Positions 46,369-55,539 of a stretch of 64,000 bases of DNA are shown one piece after another (positions within the stretch are counted from its first letter, which is position 1; each line of letters opens with the position of its first letter). The notes below the pieces were generated by a model. That model was not told the origin of the DNA, searched no databases, and worked only from the letters and a program-made list of their open reading frames with translations. This stretch comes from Mitsuokella sp. oral taxon 131 str. W9106. Its GTDB lineage: Bacteria > Bacillota > Negativicutes > Selenomonadales > Selenomonadaceae. The DNA is taken from positions 62,001-126,000 of the forward strand of contig NZ_KI273051.1 in assembly GCF_000469545.1 (NCBI RefSeq), in the 5' to 3' direction. Position numbers and translations under genes: made by a program.

Positions 46369-46854
46369 ATGGCAGAAATGATTCGAGTGGGCATGGCGGA
46401 CTACAAAGTCGGCCGCGCGCCTGCAACCATCATCAGCTACGGTCTGGGCTCCTGCATCGGCATATCCATGTACGATCCCCAGACGAAGGTGGGCGGGCTT
46501 CTGCACATCATGCTTCCCGACAGCAAACAGGCGAAGCAGAGCGAGAATCCTGCGAAGTTTGCAGACACGGGCATCCCGCTGATGCTCGATGACGTGATGA
46601 AACTCGGTGCGGTCCGCAGCCGTATCGTCGCGAAGATCGCGGGCGGTGCGCAGATGTTTGCATTCGCGAACTCGACGGACATCATGCGCGTTGGCGCGCG
46701 CAACGCAGAAGCGTCCAAGAAGATGCTCAAGGAGCTCGGCATCCGCCTCATCGCGGAGGATACGGGCGCGAATTACGGCCGCACGGTCCAGATCAACCTC
46801 GAAAATGGCGTCTATACGGTCAAGACGATCAACAAGGGCGAGAAGGAAATCTAA
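46369..46854 (+). CDS. cheD: Chemoreceptor glutamine deamidase CheD
   Basis: Deamidates receptor glutamines and partners CheC. 161 residues; catalytic Cys in ISYGLGSCIGISMYDPQTK, His in GGLLHIMLPDS and Thr in the following DTGIPLMLDD region. KIAGGAQMFAFAN and RTVQINLENGVYTVKT are conserved. Begins one base after the cheC stop. Confidence 0.97.
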   Translation: MAEMIRVGMADYKVGRAPATIISYGLGSCIGISMYDPQTKVGGLLHIMLPDSKQAKQSENPAKFADTGIPLMLDDVMKLGAVRSRIVAKIAGGAQMFAFANSTDIMRVGARNAEASKKMLKELGIRLIAEDTGANYGRTVQINLENGVYTVKTINKGEKEI

Positions 46855-46885
46855 GCACACGATTGAAACTTGTAGGTGAGGCAAT

Positions 46886-47287
46886 TTGTTCAAATTCGGT
46901 ATGTCCCTCGTCGCGGGAGCGATTGCTGCGCTCGTCATATTCATCGCGGGACTCGTCAGCGATGCGCGCATTGGAACGATCCTCCTGCGCTGCATCGGCG
47001 GATTCTTTGTCGCAGGCATCGTCGTATGGCTCGTTGCCATGGTCCTGGAGGCAAAGCAGATCGTCGGATTCGATTCCAATATTGAGATGCCGGAGCCTTC
47101 CAAGGGCGGCGAGTCGCCTGAGGACGACGAGACGCCTAGGGCAGGGGCGAAAGGCGGGGAAGAAGAGGCCGGTTCTAGCGCAAAGGACGAATCGCCATCC
47201 AAGCCGGATGACGAGAAGCGGGAAGCAGAAGGCTTTAAGCCTCTTGCCGATGGGGTGCGCCGCATGGAGACACCGTCGGAATCCTAA
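46886..47287 (+). CDS. Unrecognised small membrane protein between cheD and fliA
   Basis: 133 residues from TTG 46886, preceded by TAGGTGAGG. Two hydrophobic helices are visible: about residues 4-24 (FGMSLVAGAIAALVIFIAGL) and 31-52 (TILLRCIGGFFVAGIVVWLV). A disordered acidic tail of some 75 residues rich in Glu, Asp, Lys, Pro and Ser ends VRRMETPSES. I do not recognise the family. Position in the middle of the che-fliA segment and tight spacing suggest a motility-related membrane anchor or regulator; that is inference. No counterpart stands here in Bacillus. Confidence 0.75.
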   Translation: MFKFGMSLVAGAIAALVIFIAGLVSDARIGTILLRCIGGFFVAGIVVWLVAMVLEAKQIVGFDSNIEMPEPSKGGESPEDDETPRAGAKGGEEEAGSSAKDESPSKPDDEKREAEGFKPLADGVRRMETPSES

Positions 47288-47322
47288 GAAATTTCACCTG
47301 AAGGAGGAAGGAGGGACGTCCA

Positions 47323-48084
47323 GTGGGGCAGACGGAAGAGGATCGTGGCGACGTGGATGTCCAGTCCCTTTGGGTGGAATATCGCGCGAACCGGAGCATC
47401 GAAGTGCGCAATCTGCTTGCGGAATACTATTTGCCGCTTGTCCGGATCGTGACGGGCAGGCTCGCCATCAGCTTGCCGCAGCACGTCGACCGCGACGATC
47501 TCCTGTCGAGCGGCTTTTTTGGCCTGTTGGATGCGATCGACCGCTACGATATGGATCGAAAAAACAAGTTCGAGACCTATGCGGGCGTGCGCGTGCGCGG
47601 TGCGATCCTCGACTACCTGCGTTCGAAGGACTGGCTTCCCGTGGCGCTTCGGCAGAAGATTCGCCGCTATGAGCAGGCTGTCTCCGAAGTCGAGGGTACT
47701 TCGGGCAGGGCAGCGACGAATGAGGAGATCGCAAAAAAGATGGGCGTGTCGCTCGAAGAGCTTGCCAACATCGAGAAAAAGGCGAGCGCGGCGACGATTA
47801 TCCCCCTTGACGATTACCTGCGCACCGACACGATTGTCGAGACGCAGGACGGCCCATCCGAGCGCCTTGAGAAGGAGGAGCTCAAGGAGACTTTGGCATC
47901 GGCGATCGAGCGCCTGCCGGAAAAGGAGCGGCGCGTCGTCGAGCTGTACTACTACGAAGAACTCACGCTAAAAGAGATCAGTATTTTGATGAGCCTATCC
48001 GAGGCGCGTATCTCGCAGCTGCACACGAAGGCGGTTTTCCGCATGCGTGGCTACCTCGCACGAATGAAGGCAAGTCTCGTTTGA
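47323..48084 (+). CDS. fliA: RNA polymerase sigma-28 factor FliA (SigD/WhiG family)
   Basis: Directs late flagellar and chemotaxis transcription. 253 residues: region 2 (NLLAEYYLPLVRIVTGRLAI, LLSSGFFGLLDAIDRYDMDR, FETYAGVRVRGAILDYLRSK), region 3 (RAATNEEIAKKMGVSLEELA) and region 4 (ASAIERLPEKERRVVELYYY, EELTLKEISILMSLSEARIS). The start is GTG at 47323 behind GGAGGAAGGAGG. Two candidate target promoters lie in this window (3087 and 26183). No anti-sigma FlgM gene is in the window. Confidence 0.97.
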   Translation: MGQTEEDRGDVDVQSLWVEYRANRSIEVRNLLAEYYLPLVRIVTGRLAISLPQHVDRDDLLSSGFFGLLDAIDRYDMDRKNKFETYAGVRVRGAILDYLRSKDWLPVALRQKIRRYEQAVSEVEGTSGRAATNEEIAKKMGVSLEELANIEKKASAATIIPLDDYLRTDTIVETQDGPSERLEKEELKETLASAIERLPEKERRVVELYYYEELTLKEISILMSLSEARISQLHTKAVFRMRGYLARMKASLV

Positions 48085-48094
48085 AGGGAAGAAC

Positions 48095-49525
48095 ATGGCG
48101 GATAACGATAACACAAAGCGGAACGAGAAAGAGGTACAGAAGGCGGTCATCAAGGTCGATGTTTCGTCGGACAAGATGGAAGCTCGCGTGAGCTTCGATA
48201 CGACGAACGGCACACATGCCTTGACGGAAGAAGAGATCCTCGAGGCACTCAAGGAAAAAGACATCTCTTTCGGTCTTGACCATGAGGCGATCCGTGCCGC
48301 GACAAAGAGCCTCGTGCCGTTCATCGCGGCGCGCGGGGAACGGCCTGTGAAGGGGGAAGACGCCTACATCGAGCGAAAGTTCGATCTCGGCGTGCGCGGC
48401 AGGCCGAAGATCGATCAGTTTGACCGTGCCGATTTCAAGGATCTCAATCTCTTCACGCTCACGAAAGCGGGCGATGTGCTCGCCGAGCGCATCCCGCAGA
48501 CGGACGGCACGCCGGGGCGCAATGTTTTTGGCGTGGAGGTCGCGCCGCGCAAGGGAAAGCCGTGCCCGCTCCCGCAGGGAAAGAACACGGAGACGGATGG
48601 GGAGAATACCGTTCGCGCCGCGATCAACGGACAGATCGTCGATATGGGGAAGAAGATCGAAGTCGATCCCTGCCTCGTCATCAAAGGAAGCGTCGGCGTC
48701 AGCACGGGCAATATCGATTTTGACGGCAGCGTCGAGATCGGCGGCGACGTGACGCGTGGATTCGCCGTGAAGGCGACGGGGGATATCTCGATCAAGGGAT
48801 TCATCGACGCGGCAGAAGTATCAGGGCGCAACGTATTCGTCGAGGGCGGCATCAGCGGCGGCGTCGGCGGAAGCGCGATGAAGAAGGGACTCGGCAAGGT
48901 CACGGCAAAAGAAGACGTGCGCGCGCTCTTCACGACGAATGGGACTGTCGAGGCGGGACGCGACATCTACATCCGCGACGCGATCCTTCATTCGGAGATC
49001 TATGCAGGCGGCAGCCTGCTCTGCGTCGAGAAGCGCGGCATGATTATCGGCGGCACGGTAACGGCGAGTGTCCTCATCCGTGCGAACAGCACGGGCAATG
49101 CGGGCTCGGTGCGGACGACAGTCGCTGTCGGCGTCGATCCGCTGGCTGAACGGCTGCGGAGCGAGCTGCGGGCGGAACTGAAGGAAATGAAGAGGGAGCT
49201 CCAGCGTCTCGCGCAGGCGCTGAAGTCCCTAGACCATAGGCAGATCGCTTCGCTGCCGCCGGACCGCGCGGAACGGTTCCTCAAGATGACGCACGAGCAG
49301 TACGCGCTCGCAGGCGACATCAAGCGAAAGGAGAATATGCTAAGCGAGGCGGAGGATCGCATCAAGCGGGCGGGCGCGGGCCGCATTCTCGTTCTCGACC
49401 GCGTTTATGCAGGAACGTGTTTTTCCATTCGCTCGCTGCGCTATACGGCGGAGCGCCAGATGCCCGCGACGCTCGTCACGATCAAGGACAACGTGCTCGA
49501 TGTATCCCCGTACGTCAAAGCTTAA
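48095..49525 (+). CDS. FapA family protein (DUF342)
   Basis: 476 residues ten bases after fliA. The long central part has the flagellar-assembly-protein-A pattern: DGTPGRNVFGVEVAPRKGKP, AAINGQIVDMGKKIEVDPCL, then right-handed beta-helix repeats (VSTGNIDFDGSVEIGGDVTR, GFAVKATGDISIKGFIDAAE, RDIYIRDAILHSEIYAGGSL). A coiled coil near residues 350-440 and a beta end (LVTIKDNVLDVSPYVKA) follow. Related proteins have been tied to polar flagellation and envelope stress; function here is unproven. Confidence 0.88.
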   Translation: MADNDNTKRNEKEVQKAVIKVDVSSDKMEARVSFDTTNGTHALTEEEILEALKEKDISFGLDHEAIRAATKSLVPFIAARGERPVKGEDAYIERKFDLGVRGRPKIDQFDRADFKDLNLFTLTKAGDVLAERIPQTDGTPGRNVFGVEVAPRKGKPCPLPQGKNTETDGENTVRAAINGQIVDMGKKIEVDPCLVIKGSVGVSTGNIDFDGSVEIGGDVTRGFAVKATGDISIKGFIDAAEVSGRNVFVEGGISGGVGGSAMKKGLGKVTAKEDVRALFTTNGTVEAGRDIYIRDAILHSEIYAGGSLLCVEKRGMIIGGTVTASVLIRANSTGNAGSVRTTVAVGVDPLAERLRSELRAELKEMKRELQRLAQALKSLDHRQIASLPPDRAERFLKMTHEQYALAGDIKRKENMLSEAEDRIKRAGAGRILVLDRVYAGTCFSIRSLRYTAERQMPATLVTIKDNVLDVSPYVKA

Positions 49526-49542
49526 TTGGGAGGTGGTTCCTT

Positions 49543-49875
49543 ATGGATGTAAGTCCGATGAGTTTGCAGATGATGGTGCCGCGCTCGGCAGAAGTAGCGC
49601 AGACGCAGAGCAATATGAACCAAGCCATCAACATGCAGCAGGATTTCCAAGCACTGGAACAGAAGGCAGATGACAAACGCAAGCAGAGCCAGGTGCGGGG
49701 CAAGGAAAACCCGGAAGACGGGCGCATCAAGGACGATCCCGACCGGCGCAAGAAGCAGGGTGGCTACGCTGGCGGCGGCAGGCACGGCCGCGCGAAAGAC
49801 GATGCGCAGCCAGAACCCGCGATGCACCTTGCAACGGACCCCTCGCGCGGGCATCTCCTCGATATCAGCGGCTGA
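49543..49875 (+). CDS. Small conserved hydrophilic protein of the fliA region
   Basis: 110 residues from ATG 49543, which follows GGGAGGTGG. MDVSPMSLQMMVPRSAEVAQ and a helical Gln-rich stretch are followed by a very basic, disordered Lys/Arg/Gly region and a short C-terminal HLLDISG strand. Proteins of this layout (N-terminal MD..P...Q..VP, C-terminal H.IDI) recur next to sigD/swrB in flagellated Clostridia and Negativicutes by my recollection. Function unknown. Confidence 0.7.
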   Translation: MDVSPMSLQMMVPRSAEVAQTQSNMNQAINMQQDFQALEQKADDKRKQSQVRGKENPEDGRIKDDPDRRKKQGGYAGGGRHGRAKDDAQPEPAMHLATDPSRGHLLDISG

Positions 49876-49941
49876 TGCGGACGTGCCCGCGCAGCATGAA
49901 CTAGGAAGACAGACGGCAGGTTTCGCCGATATGGAGTAACT

Positions 49942-50862
49942 ATGGTGACAGAACTTTTGGCGGCGCTGATTTTCGTCGGCGCCGTTCTCGTATTCGTTGG
50001 ACGCTTTTACGCGCACCGCAAGGCAAAGCCCGAACAGGAGCGAAAAGAGCGTGAAAACCTCGTGGTTTCGACGGAGCGGCTCAAGGAAGAGCTTTCGCGT
50101 TCCGCCGATGTTATCGTTGCCCGCATGGAAGAGCACGTCGAGCAGCTCGATGGCATGCTCCAAGAGGCGGACGCGAAGAATTCCGTCTTTGAGGCGCTCC
50201 TGCGCGAGTCGGAGGAGAACCGCAAGGCACTCGAAGCGAGTTTGCAGGCGGCGCGCGAAACGGTACAGAAGCTTCGTGAGCAGCAGGAGGCATCGGCGGC
50301 GCAGATCCGTTCCATGGAGCGTGTGGTGCAGGCTTTGCCGGCGCAGGGCGTGCCTTTTGTTCCGCCACCACCGCCCATCCCGATGGGCGCTGCGGCGACG
50401 TACGAGGGAGGCGCGCCCGCTGCGGAGCCTGCCCCAACCGTAACGGAGCGAGAAGATGCGGCCGAGTTCGCTGCGGTCCTCCAAAACTCCATCGAGCGCG
50501 ATGCGGTCGGGGAAGAGACCTCAAAGACGCCGCTGGCTTCGACGATTGGGCAGGTGCGCGAAGCGGAAAAAATCGTGTCCCCCCCGTCAGCACCGCCTTT
50601 AGACGCGAAGGAAGCGAAGGAAGCGAAGGGGGCAGAAGCACTGCCTGCGCCGCGCGGGATCAAACCGGCGCCGGTCCCGCCTCGCATGGAGGCGCCCGCA
50701 CCGAAAACAGCGGAGGGGCCGCATGAAGCGACGACGGCCGACAGGGCACGCGCGCTTCTTTTGAGCGGGATTCCCGTCGAGGAAGTCTCACGTCAGACGG
50801 GCATGGGGAAGGGCGCCGTCGAGCTTGTCAAAGAGATGAGCCGTCGGCAGCTCGCGCAGTAA
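49942..50862 (+). CDS. SwrB-like membrane/coiled-coil protein (DUF6115-like)
   Basis: 306 residues: an N-terminal membrane helix (ELLAALIFVGAVLVFVGRFY), a coiled coil at about residues 30-125, a Pro/Ala/Glu-rich linker, and a C-terminal helix-turn-helix-like segment ARALLLSGIPVEEVSRQTGM with GKGAVELVKEMSRR. This is the layout of SwrB (YlxL), which follows sigD in Bacillus and promotes basal body maturation. Homology is inferred from position and architecture. Last gene of the motility locus; no clear terminator follows in the 120-base spacer. Confidence 0.75.
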   Translation: MVTELLAALIFVGAVLVFVGRFYAHRKAKPEQERKERENLVVSTERLKEELSRSADVIVARMEEHVEQLDGMLQEADAKNSVFEALLRESEENRKALEASLQAARETVQKLREQQEASAAQIRSMERVVQALPAQGVPFVPPPPPIPMGAAATYEGGAPAAEPAPTVTEREDAAEFAAVLQNSIERDAVGEETSKTPLASTIGQVREAEKIVSPPSAPPLDAKEAKEAKGAEALPAPRGIKPAPVPPRMEAPAPKTAEGPHEATTADRARALLLSGIPVEEVSRQTGMGKGAVELVKEMSRRQLAQ

Positions 50863-50915
50863 AGGCAGAAGATTATCCATCCATTAAAGTGATTCTCTTT
50901 TCGTGCAACATAGTG

Positions 50916-50921
50916 TATAAT
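50916..50921 (+). promoter_or_regulatory. Candidate promoter of pyrH
   Basis: Perfect TATAAT 63 bases before the pyrH start with only a weak TTCTCT 17 bases upstream. It starts a new unit after the motility locus. Confidence 0.55.
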
Positions 50922-50923
50922 GA

Positions 50924-51708
<785 letters not shown>

Positions 51709-51709
<1 letters not shown>

Positions 51710-52266
51710 TGGTAAAGGATATACTGGCGTCGAATGAGGAGCGCATGAAGAAGACGATCGAGGCGCTCAAGCACGAGTATGCCTCGCTGCGTGCCGGCCG
51801 TGCGACGCCTTCGCTCCTCGATAAGGTCATGGTCAACTACTACGGGGCGTCGACGCCGGTCAATCAGATCGCGAAGGTCACCGTTCCCGAGGCGCGCATG
51901 ATACGCATCCAGCCGTGGGAGAAGACGATGCTTCACGAGATCGAAGTCGCGATCATGAAGTCGGAGCTCGGCCTTTCGCCGAACTCGGACGGCACGGCAA
52001 TCCGCCTCGCGATCCCTGCACTCACACAGGAGCGTCGCCAGGAACTCGTCAAGACGGTCAGCAAGAAGGCGGAAGAGGCGAAGGTCGCCTTGCGCAACGT
52101 GCGCCGCGACGGAAACGAGGCGATCAAGAAGCTCGAAAAGGGCAAGGAGATCACCGAAGATGATGCAAAGCAGGGACAGGAATCCATGCAGAAACTCGTC
52201 GACAAGTATGTCAGGATCATCGATGCGACGAAGCAGGCGAAGGAAAAAGAGGTCATGGAAGTCTGA
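51709..52266 (+). CDS. frr: Ribosome-recycling factor
   Basis: Splits terminated ribosomes with EF-G. 185 residues; LKHEYASLRAGRATPSLLDK, NYYGASTPVNQIAKVTVPEA and NSDGTAIRLAIPALTQERRQ, then KKAEEAKVALRNVRRD. ATG 51709 overlaps the pyrH stop codon; GGGAGGAG lies seven bases before. Confidence 0.98.
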
Positions 52267-52475
52267 TGGCGCCGGATGTTGTTGGAATCCCGCTTTTTGA
52301 GGCGGAACGCCGCCTGAAAGAGGCCGGTGCGAACTATCACGTGGAAGTGACACGCCCTGTGCGTGGTTATTTCAAAATAGATGAAACGAGGCCTTACGTC
52401 ATTCGTGAATGTGTACGCGATGCCGTAGTCTCACTCACCGTTGCCTGCAAGCAGGTGAGAAAGGACGTATCTTAG
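52266..52475 (+). CDS. PASTA-like microprotein
   Basis: 69 residues whose ATG shares one base with the frr stop. MAPDVVGIPLFEAERRLKEA followed by a beta stretch (NYHVEVTRPVRGYF), VIRECVRDAVVSLTVACKQV matches a single PASTA module (P-D-V-V-G-x2-L-x2-A, then two strands). PASTA modules normally sit outside the cell on kinases or PBPs; this one has no signal or anchor. It lies next to a ferredoxin gene and uppS. Function unknown. Confidence 0.7.
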   Translation: MAPDVVGIPLFEAERRLKEAGANYHVEVTRPVRGYFKIDETRPYVIRECVRDAVVSLTVACKQVRKDVS

Positions 52476-52492
52476 AGGAGGAAAGAAACACA

Positions 52493-52663
52493 ATGGCTTA
52501 CAAGATTGGAAGCGACTGCATCTCATGCGGCTCGTGCGCCGCTACGTGCCCCGTTGAGGCGATCAGCGAGGGCGCAGAGCACTACGAGATCGATCCCGAA
52601 AAGTGCGTTGAATGCGGTGCGTGCGCAGCGGGCTGCCCGGTTTCTGCAATCGAGGCTCCTTGA
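52493..52663 (+). CDS. 2[4Fe-4S] ferredoxin
   Basis: 56-residue clostridial-type ferredoxin. Two cluster motifs: CISCGSCAATCP and CVECGACAAGCP, with AISEG and AIEAP after each. A low-potential electron carrier for anaerobic metabolism. TAGAGGAGGAAAG precedes the ATG. A terminator follows. Confidence 0.97.
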   Translation: MAYKIGSDCISCGSCAATCPVEAISEGAEHYEIDPEKCVECGACAAGCPVSAIEAP

Positions 52664-52674
52664 TGTGATGAACG

Positions 52675-52709
52675 GCCCCTCCTTGGAAGCTGCAGGAGGG
52701 GCTTATTTT
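52675..52709 (+). terminator. Intrinsic terminator after the ferredoxin gene
   Basis: GCCCCTCCT / AGGAGGGGC stem with a ten-base loop followed by TTATTTT. uppS starts 21 bases further on, without a visible promoter of its own. Confidence 0.85.
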
Positions 52710-52729
52710 GTATAGAATGGGTAAGGAAT

Positions 52730-53521
52730 ATGTGGAGACGGATTTTCAGCAGGGGGGATAAGGCCTTTGAGATCCCTGCGGCGGATTCCCCGCTCTTTGA
52801 AAGAATCGATTGGGAACGGCTGCCGCGCCACGTTGCGATCATCATGGACGGAAACGGACGCTGGGCGAAAGGGCAGGGACTCCTGCGCACGGCAGGCCAT
52901 ACGGCAGGCGTCAAGACGCTCAAGAATATCCTGAAGACGGCGATCGGGCTGAAGCTCGACGCGCTCACGGTCTACGCGTTCTCGACGGAGAATTGGAAGC
53001 GCCCCGCGACGGAGGTCGATTTTCTCATGGGGCTATTTTCGGAGTACCTCAAAAAGGAACTCATGGAAATGCATGAGGACAACGTGCGGATTCACTTCAT
53101 CGGACGCATCGGCGAGCTGTCTCCGGGACTCATGCGCCAGATGCATGAGGCGGAGGAACTCATGCAGGGAAATACAGGCGTGAAATTCAATGTCGCCGTC
53201 AACTACGGCGGGCAGGATGAGCTTTTGCGCGCGGTGCGCAGCTTGGCGCGGGAGGCGGCGGAAGGGAAGGTCGCGCCGGAGGCGATCGATGCGGCATTGA
53301 TCGAGTCACATCTCGATACGGCAGGCAATCTGCCTGTCGACCTCGTCATTCGTACGAGCGGCGACGAGCGTCTCTCAAACTTCCTGCTTTGGCAGTCGGC
53401 GTACGCGGAGTTTTACTTCACCCCGATCAACTGGCCGGAGTTTACGCCGGAGGACTTCGTCACTGCGATGATCGATTTCGCAGGACGCGACCGTCGCTTC
53501 GGCGGGCTGACGAATCAATAG
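52730..53521 (+). CDS. uppS: Undecaprenyl diphosphate synthase (isoprenyl transferase)
   Basis: Makes the C55 lipid carrier for wall and LPS synthesis. 263 residues; PRHVAIIMDGNGRWAKGQGL with catalytic Asp40, GHTAGVKTL, YAFSTENWKRPATEVDFLMG, and LPVDLVIRTSGDERLSNFLL with WQSAYAEFYF. The start ATG 52730 has AAGGA very close; the N-terminal 30 residues are an extension beyond the catalytic core. Confidence 0.97.
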   Translation: MWRRIFSRGDKAFEIPAADSPLFERIDWERLPRHVAIIMDGNGRWAKGQGLLRTAGHTAGVKTLKNILKTAIGLKLDALTVYAFSTENWKRPATEVDFLMGLFSEYLKKELMEMHEDNVRIHFIGRIGELSPGLMRQMHEAEELMQGNTGVKFNVAVNYGGQDELLRAVRSLAREAAEGKVAPEAIDAALIESHLDTAGNLPVDLVIRTSGDERLSNFLLWQSAYAEFYFTPINWPEFTPEDFVTAMIDFAGRDRRFGGLTNQ

Positions 53522-53530
53522 GAGGCTGCT

Positions 53531-54361
53531 TTGCTTACACGGATTATCACGGGCATCATCGGAATTGCGATTGCCGCATTCGTCGTTCAGGAGGGCGGCG
53601 CGTACTTCGCGGGTTTTGCGCTCGTGCTCCCGCTCATCGCTTTTTTTGAGTTCGTCCAAGCTTTTGATGGACGCGGCGCGAATCTCACGCTCATCACGGG
53701 AATCATCGGGCTCGTGCTCGTCTGGGGCTGCGCATGGCTCGGCAACAGCGATGAGCTCGTTGCCGTCTCGACGGGCATCGCGCTCGGCATTCTCTTGGAG
53801 ACCGTATTCCTCCATGGCAGAGTGCGCTTCCTCGACGCCTGCCTTTCGATTGCGGGCGTCTTTTATTTCGGACTCCCCTTTGCACACATCGTCATGCTGC
53901 GCTTTCTAAGCGAGGGACAGATGCTCGCGACGCCGCTCGGAGACTTCGAGTTTGGCTGCGCGATGGTTTGGATCCTGTTCATTGGGACGTGGGCGAGCGA
54001 TACGTTTGCCTACTTTACAGGCTCGGCGATCGGCAGCCACAAGCTCGCGCCTTCGATCAGTCCGAATAAGACCATCGAGGGATTCCTCGGCTCGCTCGTC
54101 GGAACGACGGCAGCGTGCGCCGGGCTCGGCGTCTTCTTTGGCTTTCCCGTCAAGGAAATGGCGATCCTCGGCTTCGCCCTTGCCATCGCCGCGACGCTTG
54201 GCGATCTCGTCGAGTCCGTAGCAAAGCGCGAGACGCGCATCAAGGACTCAGGACGTATCATTCCGGGGCACGGCGGCGTGTGGGATCGCTTTGACAGCGT
54301 GCTCTTCACGGCGCCGCTCGTCTACTATTTCGTCCTGCTCACCGATCTTATGACGAAGTGA
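53531..54361 (+). CDS. cdsA: Phosphatidate cytidylyltransferase
   Basis: Forms CDP-diacylglycerol. 276-residue polytopic membrane protein. The C-terminal signature begins GSHKLAPSISPNKTIEGFLG and continues DLVESVAKRETRIKDSGRII PGHGG-type (PGHGGVWDRFDSVLF). TTG 53531 follows AGGAGG. Its stop overlaps the dxr ribosome-binding region. Confidence 0.97.
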   Translation: MLTRIITGIIGIAIAAFVVQEGGAYFAGFALVLPLIAFFEFVQAFDGRGANLTLITGIIGLVLVWGCAWLGNSDELVAVSTGIALGILLETVFLHGRVRFLDACLSIAGVFYFGLPFAHIVMLRFLSEGQMLATPLGDFEFGCAMVWILFIGTWASDTFAYFTGSAIGSHKLAPSISPNKTIEGFLGSLVGTTAACAGLGVFFGFPVKEMAILGFALAIAATLGDLVESVAKRETRIKDSGRIIPGHGGVWDRFDSVLFTAPLVYYFVLLTDLMTK

Positions 54362-54372
54362 TGGAGGAAATC

Positions 54373-55530
54373 ATGAAGCATATTGCGGTCTTGGGATCGA
54401 CGGGCTCGATCGGCACACAGACGCTCGACGTTGTGCGCAGCCATCCGAAACGCTTTCACATCTCGGTGCTCGCGGCAAATGCGAACGATGAGCTGCTCGA
54501 ACGGCAGATTCGCGAGTTTTCTCCCGCGCTTGCCGTCCTCGTCGATGCGGCGGCGTACGCGCGCCTAAAAAGCCGCTATGCGGGGCAGACGAAGCTCGCG
54601 TGCGGAAGGCAGGCGTTCATCGACGCGGCAGCATACGAAGAGACGGAGATCGTCGTGACCTCGATGATGGGCTTCGCCGGTCTTGAGCCGACGCTTGCGG
54701 CAATCGCGGCAGGCAAGGACATCGCGCTCGCAAACAAGGAGACGCTCGTCGTCGCGGGCGAGATCGTCACGCGCCGCGCGAGGGAGGCAGGCGTGAAGAT
54801 CCTGCCCGTTGACAGCGAGCACTGCGCACTCTTCCAATGCCTGCAGGGCGAGCGCAGGGACAAGGTCGAAAAGCTGCTGCTCACATGCTCGGGCGGTCCC
54901 TTTCGCGGCAAGAAGCGCGAGGCACTTGCGGCAGCGACAAAAGCGGCGGTGCTCGCCCATCCGACGTGGCAGATGGGACAGAAGATCACCGTCGACTCGG
55001 CGAGCCTCGTCAACAAGGGACTCGAAGTCATTGAAGCGAAGTGGCTCTACGGCGTGGACTACAAGCAGATACAGGTCGTCGTGCACCCGCAGAGCATCGT
55101 GCATTCGATGGTGCAGTTCGTCGACGGCGCGGTCATGGCACAGCTCGGCTCGCCAGATATGAAGCTGCCGATCCAGTACGCGCTCACGTATCCGGAGCGT
55201 CAGCCATCCGCATCCGACCGGCTCGACTTTTGGCGGATGCGGGATCTCACATTCGAGGCGCCCGATATGGAGACCTTCAAGGGACTTCGATTTGCCTACG
55301 AGGCGGGTGAGATGGGCGGCACGATGCCATGTGTCTTCAACGCGGCGAACGAGGTCGCCGTCGGCGCGTTCCTGCGCGGCGGGATCCATTTCCTCGATAT
55401 CTACGACATCATCGAAGCGACAATGATGAACCGCGAATGCGTGCTAAGTCCTACGCTCGACGACCTCTTGGAAGAGGATCGCTGGGCACGCAGTTTCGCG
55501 CGTTCGTATATCAAAAGCAAAAAGCAATAG
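54373..55530 (+). CDS. dxr: 1-deoxy-D-xylulose 5-phosphate reductoisomerase
   Basis: Second step of the MEP isoprenoid pathway. 385 residues; NADPH motif IAVLGSTGSIGTQTLDVVR, ANKETLVVAGEIV, the metal/substrate segment LPVDSEHCALFQCLQG and ASLVNKGLEVIEAKWLYGVD with HPQSIVHSMVQFVDG. ATG 54373 is chosen for the TGGAGG site ahead; a GTG at 54358 is also in frame. Confidence 0.98.
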   Translation: MKHIAVLGSTGSIGTQTLDVVRSHPKRFHISVLAANANDELLERQIREFSPALAVLVDAAAYARLKSRYAGQTKLACGRQAFIDAAAYEETEIVVTSMMGFAGLEPTLAAIAAGKDIALANKETLVVAGEIVTRRAREAGVKILPVDSEHCALFQCLQGERRDKVEKLLLTCSGGPFRGKKREALAAATKAAVLAHPTWQMGQKITVDSASLVNKGLEVIEAKWLYGVDYKQIQVVVHPQSIVHSMVQFVDGAVMAQLGSPDMKLPIQYALTYPERQPSASDRLDFWRMRDLTFEAPDMETFKGLRFAYEAGEMGGTMPCVFNAANEVAVGAFLRGGIHFLDIYDIIEATMMNRECVLSPTLDDLLEEDRWARSFARSYIKSKKQ

Positions 55531-55539
55531 GAGCAATTT

